Source: Nostoc sp. CCCryo 231-06
Lineage (GTDB): Bacteria > Cyanobacteriota > Cyanobacteriia > Cyanobacteriales > Nostocaceae
DNA: 57,854 nucleotides
Assembly (NCBI GenBank): GCA_023522315.1
Contig: JAHCSU010000427.1
Location: forward strand, 1 to 57,854
Direction of reading: 5' to 3'
In this document: positions 14,742-24,241 of the stretch, piece after piece
Layout: every line of letters starts with the position of its first letter
Position numbering within the stretch: the first letter of the stretch is position 1
The notes under the pieces: model-generated
Told to the model about the DNA's origin: nothing
Database searches by the model: none
What the model saw: only the letters and a program-made list of their open reading frames with translations
Translations under genes and position numbers: made by a program

Positions 14742-15299
14742 ATGGAAATTTATCTAGTATATGTAGACACTCTTCAGAACAGCAATAAGTTCTGGTCTGC
14801 CAAAGTTGAGAACAATATTCTTACAGTGCAGTGGGGGCGCGTCGGTTATCAGGCACAGACCAAAGTCCACACATTAAGAAGTTATCAGAAAGCCGTTAAC
14901 AAATTTCATAACTTGGTAGCTGAGAAAAAAGCTAAGGGCTACCGCGAAAGTCAGCCACAAATGGACGGCGATCGTAGTGTGGGAGACATTAGACGAGCTA
15001 TTCAATTATTAAGTTATATCCGTCCTTGCATTGCGAGTCATATCTACCATGATGGCTACATCGATGCACTCAATGAATATCTTAAAATCGTTCCCACGCC
15101 TTTGGGAATGCAGATAGATTATCACGGAATTTACCGCAGTGTTGCAGATGTTGACCACCAGATGGGATTACTGAATTCTCTGCTTATACCTGTACCTCAA
15201 ACGGCTGCGGCAGCTGTTGCTCACACTCCAGAACCAACTGTAGAAGCCAAGGTAGTCAGTCTCAGGACTATCAGTAAGAACTTTTGGCGGCATTTGTAA
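14742..15299 (+). CDS. WGR-domain protein
   Basis: A 185-residue protein. It starts MEIYLVYVDTLQNSNKFWSA, continues NNILTVQWGRVGYQAQTKVH with the signature Trp-Gly-Arg, and then KAVNKFHNLVAEKKAKGYRE, which together form a complete WGR domain (about residues 1-75). WGR domains bind nucleic acid, for example in PARP enzymes and MolR-like proteins. The remaining 110 residues are helical, without a catalytic motif I recognise, and may resemble the PARP regulatory helices. I start at ATG 14742, because the domain begins there and an upstream in-frame ATG overlaps the previous gene. Confidence 0.75.
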   Translation: MEIYLVYVDTLQNSNKFWSAKVENNILTVQWGRVGYQAQTKVHTLRSYQKAVNKFHNLVAEKKAKGYRESQPQMDGDRSVGDIRRAIQLLSYIRPCIASHIYHDGYIDALNEYLKIVPTPLGMQIDYHGIYRSVADVDHQMGLLNSLLIPVPQTAAAAVAHTPEPTVEAKVVSLRTISKNFWRHL

Positions 15300-15302
15300 A
15301 CG

Positions 15303-15348
15303 AATTACCACAAAGCTTGTTTAATAGCAGCTCTCTGGTAATTTTTTA
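15303..15348. terminator. Terminator between the WGR gene and the cluster
   Basis: AATTACCA (15303-15310) pairs with TGGTAATT (15336-15343), followed by TTTTATC. It lies between the convergent WGR and ribF genes. Confidence 0.65.
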
Positions 15349-15359
15349 TCGTTAGCTTA

Positions 15360-16385
15360 TTAGCCTGCGAATTTTTCTAAATGAGTCGATCGCAACAATA
15401 GATATCTGGCTTTGGCACAGTCGGCTGTAATCTGTGCTTTGAGGGTTTCTGAGGAGGAGAACTTTTGCTCTGGTCGTAAAAATTCTTCTAATTGTACTGT
15501 TAATGTCTTATCATACAAATCGCCTAACCAGTCCAATAGGTGTACTTCTACAGATAGATAGGTATCATTGACTATTAAATGATGAGCAACATTCATAACC
15601 CCTATACCTATAGGCAAAAGGTGGTTAGATAAAGATGAAGCATCTACAGTCTCATTTACAATGAATACTCGCACCGCATATACACCATGCCGAGGTAGCA
15701 ATTTGTTAGCTGTAAGTTGAATATTAGCAGGGGAAAAGCCGATGGTTCTATCTAACTGCTGTACTTTAACAACTTTTCCTGTCAAATTATAAGGATAGTT
15801 TAGTAGTACCTTAGCACGGTGGATGTCACCTTTAGCTAAAGCTTGGCGAATAGAGGAACTGCTAATACGCTCGTCTTGAAAAGAGTAATTAGGAACAATG
15901 ACAACAGGAATATCAAATTTAGCTGCGATATCCTGCAAATCACGAGTAGTCCGACTACGGTGCTTTCCAAAGCGAAAGTCCTCTCCTACACTGATCATTT
16001 GAGCTTTTAGCTGTTGCACTAAAATCTTTTCTACAAAATCTTGTGGACTTAAAGCAGTTAATTCTTTATCAAAAGGTAATAATACTAGCTGTTCTATACC
16101 ACAATTTTGTAGCTGTTGCACTTTCTCTTGTAAGGGTGTCAGTAAAGGCCAAGGTTTTCCCGTAAAAAACTCTTGTGGATGCGGATTAAAAGTGACAACT
16201 GTAGGATAAATATGTTCTTTAGCAAGCGATCGCATTTTGATGTGATTCAAAATAGGTTGAATGACTTGTTGATGACCACAATGCAGACCGTCAAACTTTC
16301 CCAGAGCAACAACAGTTGGTGCGAAAGCAGCAGAAGTAGAGGAAGTCACCCGTACATTATTAGTAAAATTTGCAATTTTGTTCAT
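15360..16385 (-). CDS. ribF: RibF-like FAD synthetase (riboflavin kinase domain degenerate)
   Basis: A 341-residue bifunctional RibF homologue, the last gene of the indole cluster. The N-terminal FMN adenylyltransferase half is intact: GKFDGLHCGHQQV (HxGH), VTFNPHPQEFF, GEDFRFGKHRS and RISSSSIRQAL. The C-terminal riboflavin-kinase half keeps VEVHLLDWLGDLYDKTL and FLRPEQKFSS. However, the usual GFPTANL motif reads GFSPANI, losing the Mg-ATP-binding Thr, and the NIGxRPT turn reads NVAHHLIV. I infer that it mainly makes FAD from FMN for the cluster's flavoenzymes, a dedicated paralogue beside the housekeeping gene. Confidence 0.85.
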   Translation of the reverse strand: MNKIANFTNNVRVTSSTSAAFAPTVVALGKFDGLHCGHQQVIQPILNHIKMRSLAKEHIYPTVVTFNPHPQEFFTGKPWPLLTPLQEKVQQLQNCGIEQLVLLPFDKELTALSPQDFVEKILVQQLKAQMISVGEDFRFGKHRSRTTRDLQDIAAKFDIPVVIVPNYSFQDERISSSSIRQALAKGDIHRAKVLLNYPYNLTGKVVKVQQLDRTIGFSPANIQLTANKLLPRHGVYAVRVFIVNETVDASSLSNHLLPIGIGVMNVAHHLIVNDTYLSVEVHLLDWLGDLYDKTLTVQLEEFLRPEQKFSSSETLKAQITADCAKARYLLLRSTHLEKFAG

Positions 16386-16512
16386 GATTACATATTATTT
16401 TTTCTGAATGTACTATAAAAATGATATTTGATTTTTAAACTTTTAGGGGCAGGTTTACCAATATCATCATTAGCAATTAATCATATTGGCAGAGGTAAAA
16501 TAAGTTCTTTGC

Positions 16513-16533
16513 TTCTGCCTTTTGCCCTCTGCC
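16513..16533. repeat. Short heptamer repeat (STRR-type)
   Basis: TTCTGCC, TTTTGCC and CTCTGCC follow each other exactly, the degenerate 7-bp tandem repeat type common between genes of filamentous cyanobacteria. Confidence 0.6.
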
Positions 16534-16551
16534 TTTTTCTGGTCAATAAAA

Positions 16552-17100
16552 CTACACTACTACCAATTGCTTCTGCGTCAAAGTATTAACAAGTTCTTGA
16601 ATAGAAGCTTTTAATCTCTGCTCAATCTCGCTATCTAATTGGATTTCTTTCTGTTCATTGAACTGAATTTGTGAACTAACAACGTAAATTCCCTTAAGAA
16701 TGTGAGTAGCTCCCATTGCTGAGAATAGAGGTTTAATCGCATAGTCAATTGACAGCAAGTGATTGATTGATCCACCTGTAACAATTGGCAGGATAGTTTT
16801 ACCAGCAAAAGCATACTGAGGCATTAAATCTAGCAAAGCTTTTAGTATTCCTGTGTAGGAGGAATTGTAAACAGGTGTAGAAATAATTACTGCCTCTGCT
16901 TGCCCAACAAGAAGCTGTAGTTTTTTCACCTCTGGACTCTCAAAGTTTCCATAAATCAAGTCCTCTGGGGGGAGATCGCGTACTGTAATAGATGCTATTT
17001 CAATTTGATGTTTGCTACAAAGTTGTTGAGCATAGTTTAATATTGCAGCAGAGCGAGAAGTAAGGGAAGGATTACCGGAAATTGTAACGATTTTGTACAT
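16552..17100 (-). CDS. NAD(P)H-dependent FMN reductase (SsuE/MsuE type)
   Basis: A 182-residue flavodoxin-like protein: ISGNPSLTSRSAAIL (phosphate-binding loop), STPVYNSSYTGILKALLDLM (the conserved Pro-Val-Tyr flavin segment) and ILPIVTGGS. It should reduce flavin with NAD(P)H in the cytoplasm. Two-component flavin halogenases need free reduced FAD, and two halogenases lie in the same gene run, so it is the likely electron supplier. The ATG has a good TAGGAG site. It lies 166 bases downstream of the ribF start, in the same direction and between ribF and the tryptophan halogenase. Confidence 0.85.
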   Translation of the reverse strand: MYKIVTISGNPSLTSRSAAILNYAQQLCSKHQIEIASITVRDLPPEDLIYGNFESPEVKKLQLLVGQAEAVIISTPVYNSSYTGILKALLDLMPQYAFAGKTILPIVTGGSINHLLSIDYAIKPLFSAMGATHILKGIYVVSSQIQFNEQKEIQLDSEIEQRLKASIQELVNTLTQKQLVVV

Positions 17101-17277
17101 GGTTTAAATCTCCTAAGATGATTAGTACTTGTTCTCTGAAATACATTGCATTTGATTCGAGCCTTATAGATTCTCTGATGTCGATAGAACATCGAAAGAG
17201 GCTTTGTGAAATGACTGAGCATTTCACAAAGCAGCATGATTAACATGTAATGTTAGACCAGAAAGAACTTAATCCAC

Positions 17278-18909
17278 TTAAGTCGTAACCAAAGAGCGAA
17301 CTAAGTCATTTTCACTAAGATACTCAGACTGTTCTTGAGACTTGATCACGTAAGTTAAGTATTCATATTGAGATGGCAAGGTAGCACTAAGGTAATCTGT
17401 TCTTTCCTTAATTGCATCAAATGTTGCTATGGCTTTTTGGTCTTCAATATGATTCAAAACAGGTAAATTGTTTTCAGGTAGGTAATTTAGCCCTAACAAC
17501 ATTACAGAATAGGAATAAGACTCAAAACCGTGATAGTTCGGATTGATGCTCTTGTTGTTTGGCAGTCTACTCTTCCACAATCTCAATCTTTCTTGCAGTT
17601 CTTCAGAAATTACGATGTCGCGCTTGCTTGCCTTCCAGAACTCTGTGTCTGCTCTATTACTAGCACAATAATGAAGTGTCAAAAAGTCTCGAACACCATC
17701 TATGCAATTAGCAACAGTTTTGTTGTAGTTTTTAATTACATCCTCATTAAAGGAAGTGTCTGGTAAGTTGTTGACCAACTCTTCAATACCATGCTGAATA
17801 AAGAATATGCCGGTAGACTCTAGTGGTTCAACAAAACCACTAGAAAGACCGATAGCTACACAGTTCTTCACCCATGAGTTCCTGTTTCTACCAATTCTCA
17901 TCTTGATATGTGAAGCTCTGCAATCATTGGCAGCTTCTCCCAAGTGCTGCCTAAATTCAATTTCCGCCTCTTCTTTAGAGATAAACGCACTTGAGTAGAC
18001 ATACCCTGTCCCAACTCTTCCATACAGAGGGATGTTCCAGACCCAACCAGATGAGAGCGCAGTTGCTGTTGTATAAGGATTGATTCCATTTTTCTTGATA
18101 TCAGTGGGTATTTGCATAGCGATCGCACTATCGCACAGTAATGACTCCGAGAAGGAAATAAATGGTTCACCAAGAGCTTTATTGATTAATAAACCACGGA
18201 AGCCAGTACAATCTATAAACAAATCGCCTTTGATAGTCCCATGTTCTTTGGTTTTGACATAATCTATACTGCCATCTTCGCCTAAATTAACGTCTACTAC
18301 GTCATCAACAATCTGTCTTACACCTCTCTGCTTCCCATAATCTTTTAAGAATCTTGCAAGTAAGTTGGCATCAAAATGATAGGCGTAAGGGTACTGAGCT
18401 TTTAAATCAGCCAAGACGTTTTTCTGAGTGGTAATCTCTTGAGTAAACAAATCTTGAGCTTTATTGTCAAAAACTTCTCCGTTAAAATGTCTGGGAGAGC
18501 GCTTCAGATCGCATAACAAAGGAATCATAAAGCAGGAATAATCAAATGGTGCTTCATGTCTTTTTGTTTTTAGCCACCATTCGGAGATATCAAAACCATC
18601 TACGGTTTCATATCTTTGAAAAGGATGGTAGAAGTATTGTCCTTGAGAGTTCCAGTTGACAAACTTAATTGCCATTTTATAAGTAGCATTACATTTTGGC
18701 ATCCATTCGTGTTCTTGCAAACCGAGAAAATCAAAGAACAGCTTAATGGTGCTAAAGGTCGCTTCACCAACTCCCACTGTTGTAATGTTAGATGACTCAA
18801 TTAAGGTAATCTGAACATTTTTGTCCAAAGCCTTGCTCAAATATGCTGCGGTCATCCAACCAGCAGAACCACCACCAACGATTACAATGTTCTTTATATT
18901 GTGTGCCAT
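17278..18909 (-). CDS. FAD-dependent tryptophan halogenase
   Basis: A 543-residue member of the PrnA/RebH family. IVIVGGGSAGWMTAAYLSKA is the FAD-binding motif. Lys78 in CNATYKMAIKFVNW corresponds to the catalytic Lys79 of PrnA/RebH. SGWVWNIPL is the WxWxIP halogenase signature, and SSGFVEPLESTGI contains the second active-site Glu. It should chlorinate or brominate free L-tryptophan on the indole ring; the position cannot be read from sequence. The start at 18909 is chosen because AAGGAG lies just upstream, and a 27-residue upstream extension is not homologous. Flanked by trpD and the flavin reductase, it links Trp supply to halogenation. Confidence 0.93.
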   Translation of the reverse strand: MAHNIKNIVIVGGGSAGWMTAAYLSKALDKNVQITLIESSNITTVGVGEATFSTIKLFFDFLGLQEHEWMPKCNATYKMAIKFVNWNSQGQYFYHPFQRYETVDGFDISEWWLKTKRHEAPFDYSCFMIPLLCDLKRSPRHFNGEVFDNKAQDLFTQEITTQKNVLADLKAQYPYAYHFDANLLARFLKDYGKQRGVRQIVDDVVDVNLGEDGSIDYVKTKEHGTIKGDLFIDCTGFRGLLINKALGEPFISFSESLLCDSAIAMQIPTDIKKNGINPYTTATALSSGWVWNIPLYGRVGTGYVYSSAFISKEEAEIEFRQHLGEAANDCRASHIKMRIGRNRNSWVKNCVAIGLSSGFVEPLESTGIFFIQHGIEELVNNLPDTSFNEDVIKNYNKTVANCIDGVRDFLTLHYCASNRADTEFWKASKRDIVISEELQERLRLWKSRLPNNKSINPNYHGFESYSYSVMLLGLNYLPENNLPVLNHIEDQKAIATFDAIKERTDYLSATLPSQYEYLTYVIKSQEQSEYLSENDLVRSLVTT

Positions 18910-19036
18910 GAGAATATTGCTCCTTAAGGTTTCATGAAGTATTTTGTCAAACGAGAAAAAAGTCAAAGAAATCAACCAACATAAATCCAAACGCAGTGAA
19001 TTTTACGTTTGTAAAGTATGTAGATACTTTTTGTAC

Positions 19037-20134
19037 CTAATGCAGAATTCGGATTAACTGTTCTAACTTCATCCAGGCTTCTCCACTTTGTAGGATGTCT
19101 TTAGCAAGAGTCACCCCTTTTGCATAGAAGTTAATTTCATCTGTGGAAGCGATCGCTTCGCCAACCTGTAAAGCTAGTGCTGCGTTCAAAGCCACAACAT
19201 CTTGCTGCGCCTGAGTGCCTTTTCCTTGAAGTACAGCTTTAAGAATTTCAGCATTTTCCTTGGCATTTCCACCTGCTAACTGAGCAGTTGCAGCAGGTTT
19301 TAATCCCAAATCTTGAGGATTCAAAGTTACCTGATGTAGTTGTTTGTCTGCCAACACAACCATGTCAGTCAAATCTGCTAATCCTGCCTCATCGAGTTTT
19401 TCACGTCCATGAAGAACGATCGCTCGGCGAGTGCCTAGTTGATTTAACGCCTGGGCGATTGTGTTCATTAAGTTAGGATTATAAACTCCGATAACTTGCC
19501 CTGTAAGTGGTAGAGGATTGAGTAAGGGGCCTAATAGGTTAAAGACAGTACGGATTTTCAACGTTTTACGCAGAGGTGACACCACCTTAAAAGCAGGATG
19601 CCATTTTGGTGCAAATAAAAACGTTATCCCAACTTCGTCAAGGGCTGCGATTACGCGATCGCTGCTGCTATAGAGATTCAAACCCAGCGTTTCTAGGACA
19701 TCCGCCGATCCAGCTTGACTAGATGCTGAACGATTGCCATGCTTGGCAACTTTGATTCCTGCGGCTGCAACCACAAAAGCTACAGCTGTAGAAATATTGA
19801 AAGTTGAGGCTCCATCTCCACCAGTCCCACAAGTGTCAATCAAAGGATAGGAGTTGATAGCATCACTAGTTCCTAATTGTAATGACTGCTGTCGCAAAAC
19901 TTGCGATAGACCAACCAACTCTTCAGGAACTACTCCCTTGGCTTGAATTGCTGCCAAAATTGCTCCTGATTGTACTACAGGGATGGCTTCTGTTAACCAA
20001 CCTTGCATCAGATTTTTGGCTTGGAGTACAGAAAGGGACTGACGGTCTAGCAGTTGTTGCAGTAAGGTAGACCAATCTTCAGAATCAGAAGTTAATGCAT
20101 TGTCTGCATTTACTGTGGGAATTGCAGCTATCAT
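19037..20134 (-). CDS. trpD: Anthranilate phosphoribosyltransferase
   Basis: A 365-residue TrpD. The glycine-rich PRPP-binding loop reads [17 protein letters not shown] (about residues 102-118), followed by [20 protein letters not shown] and a conserved [10 protein letters not shown], then [13 protein letters not shown]. It converts anthranilate plus PRPP to phosphoribosylanthranilate. I take the ATG at 20134; a TTG five codons upstream is possible. It follows trpB by 30 bases. Together with trpE, C, A and B it gives an in-cluster tryptophan supply; trpF is not in the window. Confidence 0.93.
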   Translation of the reverse strand: MIAAIPTVNADNALTSDSEDWSTLLQQLLDRQSLSVLQAKNLMQGWLTEAIPVVQSGAILAAIQAKGVVPEELVGLSQVLRQQSLQLGTSDAINSYPLIDTCGTGGDGASTFNISTAVAFVVAAAGIKVAKHGNRSASSQAGSADVLETLGLNLYSSSDRVIAALDEVGITFLFAPKWHPAFKVVSPLRKTLKIRTVFNLLGPLLNPLPLTGQVIGVYNPNLMNTIAQALNQLGTRRAIVLHGREKLDEAGLADLTDMVVLADKQLHQVTLNPQDLGLKPAATAQLAGGNAKENAEILKAVLQGKGTQAQQDVVALNAALALQVGEAIASTDEINFYAKGVTLAKDILQSGEAWMKLEQLIRILH

Positions 20135-20164
20135 CTCAAATTTTCCCAAATTTTTACAACAGAG

Positions 20165-21412
20165 TTAATTTGAACGATTCAAGAACTGAATAACGGTATG
20201 CACATCTTTGTCTCCCCGTCCAGAGCAACTGAGGATAATTCGTGGACTTCCTTCTATTTCAGGGCAAAGAGTTTCGAGATATGCGATCGCGTGGGCAGTT
20301 TCTAGAGCCGGAATTATTCCCTCTAACCGTGAAAGACGCTGGAATGCCTGTAAAGCCTCTTGATCGGTGATGCTGTGGTATTCAACACGACCAATATCCT
20401 TCAAATAACTATGCTCAGGCCCCACACCAGGATAATCTAGCCCAGCGCTAATCGAATGTGCCTCGATTATCTGACCATCGTCATCTTGTAGCAAATAGCT
20501 CATTGCACCATGCAAAACGCCAACTCGTCCGCGAGTGAGAGTAGCAGCATGTTTTTGGGAGTTAACGCCTTCACCTGCTGCTTCTACTCCAATTAGTCGC
20601 ACACTTGGTTCATCAACAAACTCGTGGAAAAGTCCGATCGCATTGGAACCACCTCCTACACAAGCCAGGAGAATATCGGGTAGTCCTCCCCATTTCTCTT
20701 GACACTGAGTGCGAGTTTCTTGTCCAATCACAGCCTGAAAGTCACGCACCATCATCGGATAAGGATGAGGCCCAGCAACAGAACCGAGAATGTAATGAGT
20801 AGTTTCGACATTAGTTACCCAATCTCGGATTGCTTCGGAAGTAGCATCTTTTAAAGTTCCTGTTCCTGCTTCCACAGGACGAACTTCTGCCCCCATCAAC
20901 TTCATCCGAAACACATTTAGAGCTTGCCGCTCCATATCATGGATACCCATGTAGATTACGCAGTCTAAACCAAAGCGAGCGCAAACTGTGGCTGTAGCAA
21001 CCCCGTGCTGACCTGCTCCTGTCTCTGCAATAATCCGTTTTTTGCCCATTCGTTTTGCTAATAACACCTGAGCTAGAGCGTTATTAATTTTGTGAGCGCC
21101 TGTATGGTTCAAATCTTCACGTTTGAGGTAGATTTGTGGCCCTGTGCCATCAGGTTTGGCATAATGAGCAGTTAAACGTTCAGCAAAGTAAAGAGGGCTG
21201 GGTCGTCCTACATAGTCCCGCATGAGGTTTTGTAACTCACATTGGAAAGTAGGAACTATACGATAGTGCTGGTAAGCTCTCTCTAGCTCACTGAGTGCTG
21301 GCATTAAAGTTTCAGGCACATATTTACCGCCGAATTGACCAAATCGACCAAGCTTATCAGGTTGTTGGCTTGTAGGTGGAGATAGAGTATGAAGAAATTC
21401 TGTGCTGACCAT
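20165..21412 (-). CDS. trpB: Tryptophan synthase beta chain
   Basis: A 415-residue PLP enzyme. [18 protein letters not shown] is the usual N-terminus, [18 protein letters not shown] holds the PLP Lys, and the glycine-rich phosphate site reads [10 protein letters not shown]. It condenses indole with serine to Trp. Its TrpA partner gene in this cluster is frameshifted, while a tryptophanase gene would provide free (halo)indole, so this TrpB could work on free indoles or pair with a TrpA from elsewhere. All catalytic segments look intact. Confidence 0.95.
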   Translation of the reverse strand: MVSTEFLHTLSPPTSQQPDKLGRFGQFGGKYVPETLMPALSELERAYQHYRIVPTFQCELQNLMRDYVGRPSPLYFAERLTAHYAKPDGTGPQIYLKREDLNHTGAHKINNALAQVLLAKRMGKKRIIAETGAGQHGVATATVCARFGLDCVIYMGIHDMERQALNVFRMKLMGAEVRPVEAGTGTLKDATSEAIRDWVTNVETTHYILGSVAGPHPYPMMVRDFQAVIGQETRTQCQEKWGGLPDILLACVGGGSNAIGLFHEFVDEPSVRLIGVEAAGEGVNSQKHAATLTRGRVGVLHGAMSYLLQDDDGQIIEAHSISAGLDYPGVGPEHSYLKDIGRVEYHSITDQEALQAFQRLSRLEGIIPALETAHAIAYLETLCPEIEGSPRIILSCSGRGDKDVHTVIQFLNRSN

Positions 21413-21469
21413 GACAAAATATTCTCTGTTTGTTGTTACTTAATCTAGTGGGCTAAATGATCGTAAATT

Positions 21470-22504
21470 CTAGACTTTCACAGCTTCGATAATATCTGTG
21501 GGCGAATGGGTATAGATAACGTTCGTGATTATGAAGCCAGCATCAGCCAAAAGCTCTCGATATTGCGTTTCTGTCCGCTCACGACCTCCCATCAATAGCA
21601 TTTCTAGATCAAGCCACTTACTAATAGATGGCTCATTAGCGGCTGGAATTACCTTCTCTAAAAGTAAAAGCTTACCGTTTTCTGCCATCCCTTGGTGGCA
21701 GTTCTTGAGGATGGTTAGAGCTTGCTCATTATCCCAGTCGTGGATAACGCCTTTGAGAATATAAGTATCACCGGAGCTTGGCACCGACTCAAAGAAATTT
21801 CCTGCCGCAATTTCACAGCGTTCTGCAACTCCTTGTGCTTGGATCAAATGCCTTGCTCCCTCCACAACAGATGGTTGATCGAAGAGAATACCCTGGATGG
21901 TTGGATTTGCTTTAAGAATTTCGGCAATCAGAATACCCTGTCCGCCACCAACATCAACGATTTTGCTATTAGGCGAGAATTCATAGTTAGTGAGTACCGC
22001 AGGGATGGATGATAAAGTCAAACTGGTCATCGCTTTATTCAAGATTTGGGCTATTTCCGGGTGCTGCTTTAAATACGGTAATATTCCCATCCCGTGGGCA
22101 TTCTCAAAGGCAATTTCTCTAGTTTTGACGCTATGAAGTAGTTCTTCCCATACTTGCAAGTGCCACGGTTCACCAATAAAAATTGCAAAAGCACGCATCG
22201 AACCAGGAACATCAGTCTGAAGATATTCTGCGAGGGGCGTTAGCTGAAATTGTTGATTCTCAGCTTCGGCAAATATACCGTTACTGCATAAAGCACGTAG
22301 CACCCGATACAATGATGTGGCATCAACATCAGTCAGTTTTGCTAATTCCTCAATGCTTTTTGCACCATCTTTGAGTAAATCAGCTACGCCTAGTTTGGCT
22401 GCTACGTAAATTGATTGAGTTACCCAGACACCAGTAATCATTTGTAGCAGTTTTTCAGGTAGGTGTGTTTGGTTAGTTTGGTTGGAAGGTTCTATTGTCA
22501 ACAT
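21470..22504 (-). CDS. SAM-dependent O-methyltransferase (acetylserotonin/COMT type)
   Basis: A 344-residue class-I methyltransferase with an N-terminal winged-helix dimerisation domain (LPEKLLQMITGVWVTQSIYV, then LYRVLRALCSNGIF). The SAM motif is VDVGGGQGILIAEILKA (about residues 178-194). The catalytic-base segment is LKGVIHDWDNEQALTILKNC with the conserved His. It should methylate a hydroxyl on an aromatic acceptor. Inserted between trpB and trpA within a run of Trp genes, it is probably a tailoring enzyme for a hydroxyindole made by the monooxygenases in the cluster. N-methylation of the indole is an alternative. Confidence 0.88.
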   Translation of the reverse strand: MLTIEPSNQTNQTHLPEKLLQMITGVWVTQSIYVAAKLGVADLLKDGAKSIEELAKLTDVDATSLYRVLRALCSNGIFAEAENQQFQLTPLAEYLQTDVPGSMRAFAIFIGEPWHLQVWEELLHSVKTREIAFENAHGMGILPYLKQHPEIAQILNKAMTSLTLSSIPAVLTNYEFSPNSKIVDVGGGQGILIAEILKANPTIQGILFDQPSVVEGARHLIQAQGVAERCEIAAGNFFESVPSSGDTYILKGVIHDWDNEQALTILKNCHQGMAENGKLLLLEKVIPAANEPSISKWLDLEMLLMGGRERTETQYRELLADAGFIITNVIYTHSPTDIIEAVKV

Positions 22505-22533
22505 AATTATTTTTCCTCAGCTAAATATGTGTT

Positions 22534-23347
22534 CTAAACTTCTACTGTGGTAATTGCTGCCTTCAATGAGCAACAGAATTCCTCAACTTTTTGCAGTCGT
22601 TGAGTTGTTGTCCCATCAGCCAAACATTTCACAAAGGCACTACCCACGATCACAGCATTTGCACCCCAATCCATCACCTGACGAGCTTGTTCAGGTCTAG
22701 AAATGCCAAAGCCAACAGCAATAGGTTTGTCAGTGACACTATGCAAATCTGTGAGTAAATCTTTAACATGTAGTTGGAGTTCGGAGCGTATGCCTGTGAC
22801 ACCAGTGACACTGACTAAGTAAACGAATCCTTGAGACTGACGAGCGATCGCTTCAATACGTTCAACTGAGCTAGTAGGAACTACCAACAAAATCACTTCA
22901 ATACCATATTTGGTGGCTAGCTGTAATAAATTTTCTGCTTCCTCCAATGGTAAATCAGGTACTACCAAGCCAGCGATGCCTGCTTGAGCTATTTGTTGTA
23001 AGAACTGCTCAACACCTCGGTTCAAAATGGGGTTGTAATAAGTAAATAAGATTAGAGGTGTTTTGAGGCTGGGACTAACAGTCCGAACCATTTCCAGAAC
23101 TTGATCTAAGCGAATGCCCCGTTGCAGAGCGCGGGTTGCTGCTGCTTGAATTACAGGCCCATCTGCCATTCGGATCTGAGTAGGGAACACCCAACTCAAT
23201 CAGATCAGCACCGTGACGATCCAAAACCCGTAAAGCTTCTGCTGTTATTTCTAAATCTGGATCACCAGCAGTAATAAAGGGAATTAAGGCGCACTGATTG
23301 CGATTTTGTAAGGACTCAAAACAACGAGAGATAGAAGTCGTCCTCAT
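22534..23347 (-). pseudogene. trpA: Tryptophan synthase alpha chain, frameshifted
   Basis: The first 58 codons read [20 protein letters not shown], then [20 protein letters not shown] and [11 protein letters not shown], a normal TrpA start with the catalytic Glu and Asp regions. After SDP the frame fails near 23172. The remainder ([20 protein letters not shown] onwards to the stop at 22534, including [12 protein letters not shown] and [11 protein letters not shown]) is intact in another frame. The usual SDPLADGP is recreated if a single base is removed. No homopolymer is obvious at the site. If real, the mutation abolishes indole production from indole-glycerol phosphate by this copy; a sequencing error is the other possibility. 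Confidence 0.9.
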
Positions 23348-23374
23348 AGTTTGTCTAACAAAGTAAGTGAATGG

Positions 23375-24232
23375 CTAAGAATTTGTCCGAAGGCTGAGTA
23401 CAGCTTGGACTAAATCGGTTTGTTTAACTAAAGACTCTCCCACTAAGACAGCACTAGCACCAGCTTGAGCCACAAGAGCTAAATCAGCTTTTGTGTGTAT
23501 ACCAGACTCACTAACAACAGTGATGTTTAAACTGTTTAACTTTTCTCTTCGTTGTGCCAATAAATGCTGTGTAGTTCCTAAATCAACCGTGAAATCTTCG
23601 AGATTACGGTTATTGATACCTACTAAACGCAATTCTTTGAGCGTTAGTACTCGGTCTAGTTCTGCTAGAGTATGTACTTCTATCAGAGCATTCATGCCTA
23701 AACTGTAGGCAATTTGCAAAAATTCTTTGAGTTTTTGGTCTGATAGAATAGCTGCAATCAAAAGTACAGCATCAGCGCCAGCTACTCGTGCTAGATATAT
23801 TTGATAAGGATCAATGATGAACTCTTTGCACAGCAGTGGTAGTGAAACATTTTGTCGAATCGTTTGCAAATAGTCAAAACTGCCCTGAAAGAATTTTTCA
23901 TCAGTTAGCACTGATATACAAGTTGCTCCACCTTGTGAATAAGCCTGTGCAATTTTGACTGGTTCAAAGTTAGCTCGAATTACTCCTTTACTAGGTGAGG
24001 CTTTTTTGACTTCTGCAATTAAGCTGGGTTTGGTTGGGCTTTGTTGCAGCGCACTTAAGAAATCTCGCGTAGCAGGGGCAGTAGTTACCTGCTTTTGTAA
24101 ATCTTCTAAACACAATTGCTGACTTCTAAGTGCAACTTCTTGCTTTTTTTGCCACACAATCTCTTCAAGGATATGGCGCGGCAGTGCTGTAGTAGTAAAT
24201 AAAGTTAAAGGATGGTGAGTCTGCATAGTCAT
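23375..24232 (-). CDS. trpC: Indole-3-glycerol phosphate synthase
   Basis: A 285-residue TIM-barrel enzyme. The segment [20 protein letters not shown] carries the catalytic Lys and Ser region, [20 protein letters not shown] has the second Lys and the substrate-binding Glu, [14 protein letters not shown] holds the Asn-Asn-Arg-Asn motif, and [11 protein letters not shown] is the phosphate loop. It makes indole-glycerol phosphate, the substrate of TrpA. The start is ATG 24232 (a GTG codon precedes it). It is 10 bases after the trpE stop, so tightly coupled. The usual fused TrpF domain of enterobacteria is absent. Confidence 0.94.
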   Translation of the reverse strand: MTMQTHHPLTLFTTTALPRHILEEIVWQKKQEVALRSQQLCLEDLQKQVTTAPATRDFLSALQQSPTKPSLIAEVKKASPSKGVIRANFEPVKIAQAYSQGGATCISVLTDEKFFQGSFDYLQTIRQNVSLPLLCKEFIIDPYQIYLARVAGADAVLLIAAILSDQKLKEFLQIAYSLGMNALIEVHTLAELDRVLTLKELRLVGINNRNLEDFTVDLGTTQHLLAQRREKLNSLNITVVSESGIHTKADLALVAQAGASAVLVGESLVKQTDLVQAVLSLRTNS

Positions 24233-24241
24233 CACTTGAAT

